Source of the DNA: Gammaproteobacteria bacterium
GTDB taxonomy: Bacteria; Pseudomonadota; Gammaproteobacteria; Xanthomonadales; Wenzhouxiangellaceae
Assembly (NCBI GenBank): GCA_003561495.1
Contig: PWWM01000063.1
Coordinates: 1-19,075 of the forward strand
Direction: 5' to 3'
Length of the DNA: 19,075 nt
Shown here: in pieces, positions 1 through 8,898 of the stretch
Layout of the letters: every line of letters begins with the position of its first letter
How positions within the stretch are numbered: position 1 is the stretch's first letter
Notes under the pieces: model-generated
What the model was told of the DNA's origin: nothing
Seen by the model: only the letters and a program-made list of their open reading frames with translations
The model's database searches: none
Made by a program: the position numbers and the translations under genes

Positions 1-1
1 G

Positions 2-352
2 GGCGGACAGCGCTGGGCGGTCGGTTTGGCCAGGGTGTCCGAAGTGGTCAGTCGTGGCAGCCGCACCCGCCAGGCACGCTTCGAGTTTGATGATGACGGC
101 GCTCCACCGGGACGCGAAGGGCGGGTGGTATGGTCGGATCCGCGCCCGGCACTGCCGGCTGAATTCGTTGTCCAGCGCGATGGACAACTCGGGGTGATGG
201 TGCTGGCCGACGATGGCCGGAGCGTGGACTTTATCGAATTGCCGGGCGCTGATGCCGGACGCCCGTTCTCCATCGACCTGCCTGGTGACACCTTGTTGAT
301 CGATTCCGGTCGTCAACGTGTTCGGCCGGGTGATTCGGTGCGCCTCGACTAG
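2..352 (+). CDS. RND efflux periplasmic adaptor (membrane fusion protein), 3' end only
   Basis: The frame is open from base 2 to a TAG stop at 350-352, so this is the C-terminal part (about 116 residues) of a gene that begins upstream of the window. It reads like the last beta-barrel and membrane-proximal domains of HlyD/AcrA-type adaptors: a short beta-rich region with LPAEFVVQRDGQLGVMVL, then the characteristic close GRQRVRPGDSVRL, which corresponds to the usual 'G.. .L.dG..V.i' end of these proteins. Adaptors of this family bridge an inner-membrane RND pump and an outer-membrane channel. The permease gene starts 23 bp downstream on the same strand, the standard adaptor-permease operon order, and that context carries much of the call. 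Substrate cannot be judged. A TTG at 26 is an internal codon, not the true start. Confidence 0.75.
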   Translation, partial: GGQRWAVGLARVSEVVSRGSRTRQARFEFDDDGAPPGREGRVVWSDPRPALPAEFVVQRDGQLGVMVLADDGRSVDFIELPGADAGRPFSIDLPGDTLLIDSGRQRVRPGDSVRLD

Positions 353-375
353 TCTGCCCAGGTTTCCCTCTCGCC

Positions 376-3300
376 ATGCTCGAGCGTCTTTACAGCAACC
401 ATCCGCTGGCCAACATCTTCATGGCCGTGGTGCTGGTCATGGGCATTGCGGCCTTTCTGTTGATGCCGCGCGAGCGCGACCCCGAGGTCAACTTCAACTG
501 GATCAACATGACCACGGTACTGCCGGGCGCCTCGGCCGAGGATGTCGAGCGGCTGGTCACCGACCCCCTCGAAGAAGCGATTGCGCGATTGCAGGATGTG
601 CGCTTCGTGGTCTCGACCAGCCGCGAAAATGTCTCCAACATCCTGGTTCGCTTCGAGGAGATTTCCCAGCGCGAGTTCGAGCGACGGGTCTCCGATCTGC
701 GCCGTGAAGTCCAGGCCATGGTCAACGAGGAGCTGCCGCCCGAGGCGCGCGATCCGACCATCCTGGAAGTCACCACGTCCAGTGGTTTTCCAACTGCCAT
801 CGTGATGGTCACCGGCCAGGCCGATGACGAGCGATTGCGCGCCGTTGCCCGGCGCACCAAGGAAGATATCGAAAGATTCTCGGCGGTTGACCAGGTGCTT
901 TCGCAGGGACTGCGTGATCCGGAGTTGCAGGTCCTGTTCGATCCTTCCGCGCTGGCAGCCAGGGGTTTGTCGGCCCTGGACCTGGCCAATGCGGCAGCCG
1001 GCTGGTATCAGGATGTCTTTGCCGGGCGCTTGCGCACAGAAACCGGTCAATGGCTGATCCGCGCCGAGGGTCGTACCATCGACCCGCGTGCTCTGGCGGA
1101 TATGACCCTGCAACCCCCTGGTGCTGACGAACCGGTGCATTTCGATGAAATCGCCCGTCTGCGCATGGGCTCGAGCATCCCGGAGCAATTGATCAGTCAC
1201 GATGATCGACCGGCCGTGATGCTTTCGGTCAACAAGCGCCCGGGTAGCAACACGCTGGAGCTGATTGCCGAGCTCAATGAGTACATCGATCGGCAGAATC
1301 CGGTCTTGCGTGATCAAGGCATGGCGCTGGTGCTGGCCGATGATCAGACCGTGGCCACCCGGGAAGCCATCAGCATCATGCGCAACAATGCCGTGGTCGG
1401 TCTGTTGCTAGTGCTATTGGTGTGCTGGCTGTTTCTGGCCACGCGCATCGCCGTGCTGGTCGCGACCGGATTGATCCTGTGTATCTCCGGGACCTTCGCC
1501 GTGCTGGCTGCGGTCGGGTTCACACTCAATATCACCGTATTGCTGGGTGTGGTCATCGTGCTGGGCATGCTGGTCGATGTCTCGGTGGTCATGGTCGAGG
1601 CGATCTATTACCGGTTGCGGCGTGGGCAACCGGCGATGGAGTCCGCCATCGCGGCCTTGCGTGAAGTCGGTATTCCATTGACCGCTTCGGTGATGACCAC
1701 CATCGCCGCCTTCCTGCCCCTGATGTTGCTGCCGGGCATCGTCGGCGCGTTCATGTTCGTCGTGCCGTTCGTGGTCACCGTCGGACTATTGATCTCGCTG
1801 CTCCAGGCGTTCTGGATCCTGCCCACCCAGGTCGTGCATTCGCGCTACCAGATCGAGCCATCCAACGCAGGTCGACGTACGCGCATGACGCGCAAGCTTC
1901 GGACCCGTTACGTGCGTGCCCTGGTCCATGTCATGCGCAAGCCCGGGCGCTACCTGGGGATTGCCGGCCTCGCCTTCGGCCTGGCGCTGGTCGCCGCCCT
2001 CAGCGGTCTGGTAAGGCTGGAGTTCTTCGCCTTCGACCCGATTCGCCTGTTTTACGTCCAGGTGGACATGCCCGGTGATGTGGCCCTGGAAGATACGCTC
2101 AGGCAGGTCCAGCAGGTCGAGCAGCGGGTCCGTGAGGGCTTGCGCTCCGGCGAAGCGCGCAGCGTCACCAGCCTGGCCGGGGTTCAGTTTACCGATGTGG
2201 AACCCTTGTTCGGAGACCAGTACGGTCAGGTGCTGGTCTCGCTCAATCCGGCCAATGGCGGGCGGGATGTTCAGGCCATCATCGACGGCATGCGCGATTC
2301 GGTACTGGCCACGCCGGGTGATGCCGAACTTGCTTTTCTCCAGATTGCCGGCGGGCCGCCGACCCAGCAGCCGATCAACGTCAAGGTCAGAAGCGATGAT
2401 TTCGATGAACTCCGGCGGGCCACTGAACGCCTGCGTGAACGCATCGCTGATATTCCAGGCACCCGGGACATTACCGATGACCGTGTACCGGGACGTTCCG
2501 AATTGGTCCTTGGTCTGGATCGCGAGGCGCTATCGCAGGCAGGTTTGACCCCAGCCATGGTCAACCGTCTACTGCGCCTGCATGTCGATGGAGAGATCGT
2601 GGCCTTTACCCGCGAGGCCGGCGATCGTTATGAGCTGCGCGTCCAGGCCGAGCGGGATCGACCGGTGGATCCGGGCGCCGTTCTCGATGACCCGATATTG
2701 CTGCCGGATGGCCAGTTGGGCTATCTGGGCGGACTGGTCACGGCTCGAACCGGCGAAGCGCCCGGGGTGATTCGTCATTACAACCTGCGCCGCACCATCA
2801 CCGTGGAGGGTGATATCGATCGCTCGGTGACCAACACCGTTGAGGTCAATCGGCGCATTCGCGATGCCTGGGACGAGATCCGTGCTGAGTTTCCAGGCAC
2901 GGACCTGGATTTCACCGGTGAACTCGATGACATCGAGGAATCGCTGGAGTCGATGTTCGTGCTGTTCCTGCTGGGTATCGGGTTGATCTATCTGATCCTG
3001 GCCACTCAGTTCAAGAGTTACTTTCAGCCATTTTTGATCCTGATCACCGTGCCGATGGCCTTCACCGGGGTGATTTTCGGTCTGCTGATTTCCAACAACC
3101 CTTTGAGTCTGTACACCATGTACGGCATCATCGCCCTGGCCGGTATCGCGGTCAATGCCGCCATCGTGCTCATCGATGCCGCCAATCAGCGCCTGGCCGC
3201 CGGCATGCGCCCACTCTATGCCACCATTTATGCCGCACGCCGGCGGGTCGTTCCCATCCTGATGACCACCGCCACCACCATCGCCGGATTGCTGTCTCTG

Positions 3301-3450
3301 GCTCTGGGCCTGGGCGGTCGTTCCCTGCTTTGGGGTCCGGTGGCCGTGACTCTGGTCTGGGGACTGACGGTGTCGGCCTTGCTGACCTTGTTCGTGATTC
3401 CGTTGCTCTATCGACTTTTTATGCGCGAGACTCCAACGAAGCGGCAGTAA
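376..3450 (+). CDS. RND family efflux permease
   Basis: A 1024-residue inner-membrane proton-driven exporter of the AcrB/MexB superfamily, full length for the family. The architecture is visible: TM1 at about residues 12-30, a porter loop, a TM2-TM6 cluster at about 335-475, TM7 near 525-545, a second porter loop, and TM8-TM12 at about 855-1015. The TM4 region reads LGMLVDVSVVMVE: Asp401 sits at the proton-relay position, but the second Asp of the AcrB pair is Val402. In TM10 the AcrB Lys940 position appears to be Asn927 (AGIAVNAAIVLID). These departures are typical of divergent RND subgroups, so drug specificity should not be transferred from AcrB. It follows the adaptor gene by 23 bp; no outer-membrane channel gene lies downstream. 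The ATG at 376 gives the normal MLERLYSNHPLAN start before TM1; its ribosome binding site is weak, consistent with translation coupled to the adaptor. Confidence 0.93.
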   Translation: MLERLYSNHPLANIFMAVVLVMGIAAFLLMPRERDPEVNFNWINMTTVLPGASAEDVERLVTDPLEEAIARLQDVRFVVSTSRENVSNILVRFEEISQREFERRVSDLRREVQAMVNEELPPEARDPTILEVTTSSGFPTAIVMVTGQADDERLRAVARRTKEDIERFSAVDQVLSQGLRDPELQVLFDPSALAARGLSALDLANAAAGWYQDVFAGRLRTETGQWLIRAEGRTIDPRALADMTLQPPGADEPVHFDEIARLRMGSSIPEQLISHDDRPAVMLSVNKRPGSNTLELIAELNEYIDRQNPVLRDQGMALVLADDQTVATREAISIMRNNAVVGLLLVLLVCWLFLATRIAVLVATGLILCISGTFAVLAAVGFTLNITVLLGVVIVLGMLVDVSVVMVEAIYYRLRRGQPAMESAIAALREVGIPLTASVMTTIAAFLPLMLLPGIVGAFMFVVPFVVTVGLLISLLQAFWILPTQVVHSRYQIEPSNAGRRTRMTRKLRTRYVRALVHVMRKPGRYLGIAGLAFGLALVAALSGLVRLEFFAFDPIRLFYVQVDMPGDVALEDTLRQVQQVEQRVREGLRSGEARSVTSLAGVQFTDVEPLFGDQYGQVLVSLNPANGGRDVQAIIDGMRDSVLATPGDAELAFLQIAGGPPTQQPINVKVRSDDFDELRRATERLRERIADIPGTRDITDDRVPGRSELVLGLDREALSQAGLTPAMVNRLLRLHVDGEIVAFTREAGDRYELRVQAERDRPVDPGAVLDDPILLPDGQLGYLGGLVTARTGEAPGVIRHYNLRRTITVEGDIDRSVTNTVEVNRRIRDAWDEIRAEFPGTDLDFTGELDDIEESLESMFVLFLLGIGLIYLILATQFKSYFQPFLILITVPMAFTGVIFGLLISNNPLSLYTMYGIIALAGIAVNAAIVLIDAANQRLAAGMRPLYATIYAARRRVVPILMTTATTIAGLLSLALGLGGRSLLWGPVAVTLVWGLTVSALLTLFVIPLLYRLFMRETPTKRQ

Positions 3451-3470
3451 GGAGGAAAGGCCCGGACACC

Positions 3471-3545
3471 ATGAACCGAAGTACAGGTGACGTGCGTGCA
3501 GGCAATTGGTTACCCTTGGGTGCTGGATCAGTCAGGTCGAAATAA
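3471..3545 (+). CDS. Possible 24-residue small ORF or leader peptide ahead of aacS
   Basis: An ATG at 3471 opens 24 codons ending in TAA at 3543-3545. A very strong purine-rich stretch, AAGGAGGAAAGG, lies at 3449-3460, overlapping the RND stop codon and ending 10 bases before this ATG. The TAA overlaps the AAAGG that serves aacS at 3544-3548, so translation here could be coupled to aacS. The peptide is polar and contains one Trp; no family is recognised. It may equally be unused sequence in which the Shine-Dalgarno match is accidental. Called only because of the ribosome binding site and the tight placement. Confidence 0.25.
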   Translation: MNRSTGDVRAGNWLPLGAGSVRSK

Positions 3546-3554
3546 AGGCAGAAC

Positions 3555-5504
<1,950 letters not shown>

Positions 5505-5639
5505 AAGGTGAAAGGTGAAAGGTGAGAGGTAAAAGGGGCTAATGGGCTAATGGGCTAATGGGCCAAAGGTTTTTCCTGAACCCTGAACCCTTAAACCTTA
5601 AACCTTAAACCTTAAACCTGAAACCTGGAACCTGAAACC
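5505..5639 (+). repeat. Mosaic of 7-8 bp tandem repeats (array 1)
   Basis: This intergenic stretch between aacS and the lipoprotein gene is almost wholly short tandem repeats in successive modules. First come GGTGAAA-type heptamers (about 5507-5535), then three GGGCTAAT octamers (about 5537-5562). Two CCCTGAA units follow at 5574-5590, then four perfect TTAAACC heptamers (5591-5618), then TGAAACC/TGGAACC/TGAAACC (5619-5639). The downstream start codon is 28 bp further on. The reverse complement of array 2 (10154-10360) has closely related modules in nearly the same order. The heptamer habit recalls the short tandemly repeated repetitive (STRR) sequences of cyanobacteria, but the units differ. 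Confidence 0.9.
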
Positions 5640-5667
5640 GAATCCAGTCATAGCCACGGAGATCGTA

Positions 5668-6681
5668 ATGTTCAAGGCACTTGCAAAGTCGCTGCCGTTT
5701 GCAGCCCTCCTCCTCACCGCCTGCAGTCCCGCGCCCGAGGAGGCCGAATTGGTAGAAGAGGTCGAACCGGTTGAAGAACAAGCCGCGCCGGTGCAGATCG
5801 CCGGCGAAGCCTTTTACCAGGAGCGCATCATTTTGCCGGAAGGCTCCTGGCTGGAGATCGAAGTCATCGACGAAGACCGTGAGCAGGTAATCGCCGCTGA
5901 AGTTCTCGAGGATCTGGGGGCGCAGCCCTATCAGTTTGAACTTGAGGTCGAACCCAGGCATTGGCGGGCTGACAGTCAGCATCTGCTCAGTCTGACGCTG
6001 TACACGGCAGACGGCAGTCCCCGTTTTTCAGCCGATGTCGGTCTTGTCGCGCCTGTGGGTGAGTTGGAGCCCATTCGTTTGACAGCCGTAGAAGGCAGCG
6101 AGGACATTCTGATCGATCCGGAGCGCTGGTTCAGTTATCGTTGTGGCGATGTGGCTGTCGATGCTCGATTCCCTGACCCGGATAGGGTGATCCTGTCCTT
6201 GCCATGGGATGTGCGGACACTGGATGCTGTCGAGGCCGCTTCCGGCGTCCGCTACCTGGATGTGGATCATGAATTCTGGGCCAAGACGACCCGTCAGGCC
6301 ACGCTGACCTTGCCGGATGCCGATACCGTGGAGTGCCGGGCGAGCCGCCATCTTTCGCCGTGGACACGGGCCATGGAGCGCGGGGTGCGCTTTCGCGCCT
6401 TCGGCAACGAGCCCGGCTGGGTGCTGGAACTGATCGGCGATACCGATCCCGTGGTCTACCTGACCCTGGATTACGGCTCGCTGGAACTTGAGCTTGCAGA
6501 AGTCGAAATTCTGCCTGACCAGGCCGGATTGATCGCGAAAGCACCCGGCAATGAAGCGCGTGTTGATTTCATCGATGAACCTTGCCGGGACACCATGATC
6601 GGCTGGGTCTTGCCGGTCACCGTCAGCATGCAGCTCAATGATCAGACCTTCCAGGCCTGCGGACGTTTTTTGGTTCCTTAG
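5668..6681 (+). CDS. Three-domain lipoprotein: YbaY-like, MliC-like lysozyme inhibitor, COG3650-like
   Basis: A 337-residue predicted lipoprotein. The signal peptide ends in LLTAC with lipid-anchored Cys19, and Ser at +2 favours the outer membrane. An acidic linker (22-40) precedes a YbaY-like beta domain (about 43-130; FYQERIILPEGSWLEIEVID). Next is an MliC-like domain (about 152-225): Cys159/Cys223 can form the family disulfide, and the SGVRY loop (Ser192) followed by FWAK (Lys206) matches the loop that in studied MliC proteins reaches into the active site of c-type lysozyme. A third domain (about 238-337) has FRAFGNEPGW, GWVLPVTV and the terminal CGRF, as in COG3650 proteins, with Cys306/Cys331. 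Likely role: cell-surface protection against host or predator lysozyme; this is inferred. GGAG at 5658-5661 supports the ATG. It stands alone after the repeat mosaic. Confidence 0.85.
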   Translation: MFKALAKSLPFAALLLTACSPAPEEAELVEEVEPVEEQAAPVQIAGEAFYQERIILPEGSWLEIEVIDEDREQVIAAEVLEDLGAQPYQFELEVEPRHWRADSQHLLSLTLYTADGSPRFSADVGLVAPVGELEPIRLTAVEGSEDILIDPERWFSYRCGDVAVDARFPDPDRVILSLPWDVRTLDAVEAASGVRYLDVDHEFWAKTTRQATLTLPDADTVECRASRHLSPWTRAMERGVRFRAFGNEPGWVLELIGDTDPVVYLTLDYGSLELELAEVEILPDQAGLIAKAPGNEARVDFIDEPCRDTMIGWVLPVTVSMQLNDQTFQACGRFLVP

Positions 6682-6792
6682 TCGACTGTTCAAGCTCATG
6701 ACATGTGAACCGGGGCGTTTAAAAGGATTTGGCGTTGTCCTGGGTGGGAGTTTGGAGAAGCATCGGGTGGCATCCGACGGCCCACGGCCTGA

Positions 6793-6854
6793 CCGGGCAA
6801 GGCCGCTCGTCGTCCCGCCCCAATCCCGGGCAAAGCGACTCGTCGCCCCGCCCC
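6793..6854 (-). repeat. Two tandem copies of a 29-bp REP-like palindromic unit
   Basis: Two 29-bp units start at 6793 and 6826 (33-bp period) and agree at 25 of 29 positions. Each begins CCGGGCAA on the + strand, contains CTCGTCG in the middle and ends CCCGCCCC. The second copy holds GCGACTCGTCGC, which can fold as a GCGA/TCGC stem with a CTCG loop inside an outer GGGC/GCCC pairing. The copies lie between the convergent 3' ends of the lipoprotein gene and prlC, where such a hairpin could act as a bidirectional terminator or mRNA 3' stabiliser. A third copy in the opposite orientation is at 13092-13120. The remainder of the gap, 6682-6792, shows nothing else I can name. Confidence 0.7.
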
Positions 6855-6861
6855 CAAAGCC

Positions 6862-8898
6862 TCAGACGCCGTAGGCCTCCAGCAAGGGTTCAAGCCTGGC
6901 CTCGCGCCCGCGGAAGGCCTGCCAGGATTCGGCCATTGGGCGGCTGGAGCCGACTTCGAGGATTTCGTGGGCCAGGCGTTCGCCGGCATTGCGGTCGAAC
7001 AGGCCCTGGTCGAGAAACAGTTCGAAGGCATCGCGGGCCAGGCGTTCGGCCCATAGGTAACTGTAATAGCCGGCCGCGTAGCCGCCATCGAACAGGTGAG
7101 AAAAGCTCATCAGGTAGCGGTTGTAATCCGGCATGGGCACGACGGCGACCTGGTCGTGGATCTCGCGCATGACTTGAATCGGGTCGGCGCCGGGCTGGCT
7201 GTGCAGGACAAGATCAGTCAGGGCGAATTCCGCCTGGCGGAGCAGGGCCATGGCCCCCTGGAAACGCCGATCGGCGCGCAAGCCTTCCAGCAAGTCATCC
7301 GGCAGCGGTTCGCCGGTGTCCACATGACGGGCGAAGCGATCCAGCGAGACGCGTTCCCAGGCCCAGCCTTCGAGCAACTGGCTGGGCAGTTCCACCGCAT
7401 CCCATTCCACGCCGCTGATGCCGCCGACATTGGGTAGATCGACCCGGGTCACCAAGTGATGCAGGCAGTGACCGAATTCGTGGAACAGGGTCACCAGGTC
7501 ATCATGCGTGAGCAGGCTTGGGCGACCTTCGGCGGGTGGCGCGAAGTTGCAGGTCAGGTAGGCGACAGGTGGTTGCTCGGTTTCGGCAATGCGCATGCGT
7601 GACCGGCAGACATCCATCCAGGCGCCACCAGACTTGCGCGCGCGGGCATACAGGTCCAGGTACATGCCGGCCACGGCCCGTCCATGCTGATCGGTGACGT
7701 GAAAGTAGCGCACGTCGGGATGCCAGGTCTCGACCGAATCGTCGCGTTCGAATCCCAGTCCGAACAGTTCACCGGCAACCGTGAACAGACCTTGGAAACA
7801 GCGTTCCAGCTCGAACCAGGGTTTCAACCTTTCCTGGTTGATGCCCAGGGTTTTCTCGCGCAACTTCTCGGCGTAGTAGGCGATATCCCAGGGTTCAAGT
7901 GGCGCCGGCGCGCCCAGGTCGGCGGCGAATGCTTCCAGTTCGACCATCTGCTGCTGACCGGTGGGCCGGGCCCGTCGGACCAGGTCGCGAAGAAATCCCT
8001 CTACTTGTTCGACCGAGTCGGCCATGCGCGTAACCAGTCGGACCGCTGCATGGTGGTCAAGACCGAGCAGGCGAGCCTGCTCGTGGCGAAGCGAGAGCAT
8101 TTCGTTGACCAGCGGCAGATTGTCGAATTGCCCGCCCTGGGGTCCGGTCTCCGAGGCCCGGGTGACATAGGCGACATAGAAGCGCTCACGCAACTGGCGG
8201 TCATCGGCATAGGTGATGATGGCGCGATAGGCCGGGTAGGAGAGGTTGGCCAGCCAACCTTGTTTTCCGGCCTGGCGGGCCAGTCCGGCCAGTTGTTCGA
8301 GTTCGCTGTCGGGCAGGCCGGCCAGTTGTTCGGCCTGGTCGAACGATTCACTGTAGGCTTCGGTGGCGTCGATGACCTGGTTGCCGAAACGGTTACCCAG
8401 TTCGGAAAGCCTGAGGCTGATCTCGGCAAAGCGTTGGCGCTTGCCCTTGGGAAGGTCCACGCCCGAGAGGTGGAAATCGCGCAGTTCGTGCTCGATCGTG
8501 GCCTGGACTGCTGCTGGTTGCTTATTCAGGTCCGCGCGACTCGACAGCGTTTTGTAAGCCCCGCACAGTGCGACGTTCTGACCTCGTTCGGTGTGAAAAC
8601 GGGTCAGTCGCTCCAGGCAGGTTTGGTAGGCGCTTCGCCAGTCATCGGTGTTGTTGACGGCATGCAAATGGCCAACGGTTGACCAGGCCCGCGACAAGGC
8701 GTTGTCAGCCAGGGTTTCGGCCTCGACCACATCGGCATAACCGACACCGTCGCCCAGCGCTTCGATGTGCTTGATGACGGCGCGATACTCGGCCAGTCGG
8801 GTCTCGATGGCTTCGACGGCATGATTGGGCTCAATCGCGCCAAAGCGGGGCAGGCCGTCGGCCAGCAACGGGTTTTCGTTCATGGATTCTGTGCTCAT
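6862..8898 (-). CDS. prlC: Oligopeptidase A (M3 family zinc metallopeptidase)
   Basis: A 678-residue cytoplasmic peptidase, nearly the length of E. coli PrlC (680). It degrades short peptides, including cleaved signal peptides. The zinc site HEFGH is at residues 473-477 (ligands His473 and His477, catalytic Glu474). The third ligand is most likely Glu503 in the conserved block WDAVELPSQLLEGW. The late block YAAGYYSYLWAERLARDAFE is also family-typical. The start codon overlaps the alaA stop as ATGA (8898-8895), with no clear ribosome binding site of its own, so translation is probably coupled to alaA. A second in-frame ATG five codons in, at 8883, is an alternative start. The gene ends before the REP-like pair at 6793-6854. 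Confidence 0.93.
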   Translation of the reverse strand: MSTESMNENPLLADGLPRFGAIEPNHAVEAIETRLAEYRAVIKHIEALGDGVGYADVVEAETLADNALSRAWSTVGHLHAVNNTDDWRSAYQTCLERLTRFHTERGQNVALCGAYKTLSSRADLNKQPAAVQATIEHELRDFHLSGVDLPKGKRQRFAEISLRLSELGNRFGNQVIDATEAYSESFDQAEQLAGLPDSELEQLAGLARQAGKQGWLANLSYPAYRAIITYADDRQLRERFYVAYVTRASETGPQGGQFDNLPLVNEMLSLRHEQARLLGLDHHAAVRLVTRMADSVEQVEGFLRDLVRRARPTGQQQMVELEAFAADLGAPAPLEPWDIAYYAEKLREKTLGINQERLKPWFELERCFQGLFTVAGELFGLGFERDDSVETWHPDVRYFHVTDQHGRAVAGMYLDLYARARKSGGAWMDVCRSRMRIAETEQPPVAYLTCNFAPPAEGRPSLLTHDDLVTLFHEFGHCLHHLVTRVDLPNVGGISGVEWDAVELPSQLLEGWAWERVSLDRFARHVDTGEPLPDDLLEGLRADRRFQGAMALLRQAEFALTDLVLHSQPGADPIQVMREIHDQVAVVPMPDYNRYLMSFSHLFDGGYAAGYYSYLWAERLARDAFELFLDQGLFDRNAGERLAHEILEVGSSRPMAESWQAFRGREARLEPLLEAYGV

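Noticed and set aside
349..1317. Long open frame on the minus strand under the RND permease (322 codons)
   Set aside because: It is antisense to a clear RND gene, has no recognisable domain, and its composition is what the high-GC third positions of the real gene produce.
5505..5639. CRISPR array
   Set aside because: Units are 7-8 bp and contiguous, with no 25-40 bp repeat and no unique spacers; no cas genes nearby.
6682..6861. Small gene downstream of the lipoprotein
   Set aside because: Open frames here only translate the REP-like units; none has a start site or recognisable product.
7684..8682. 332-codon plus-strand frame opposite prlC
   Set aside because: It mirrors a well-supported M3 peptidase; no motifs or ribosome binding site of its own.
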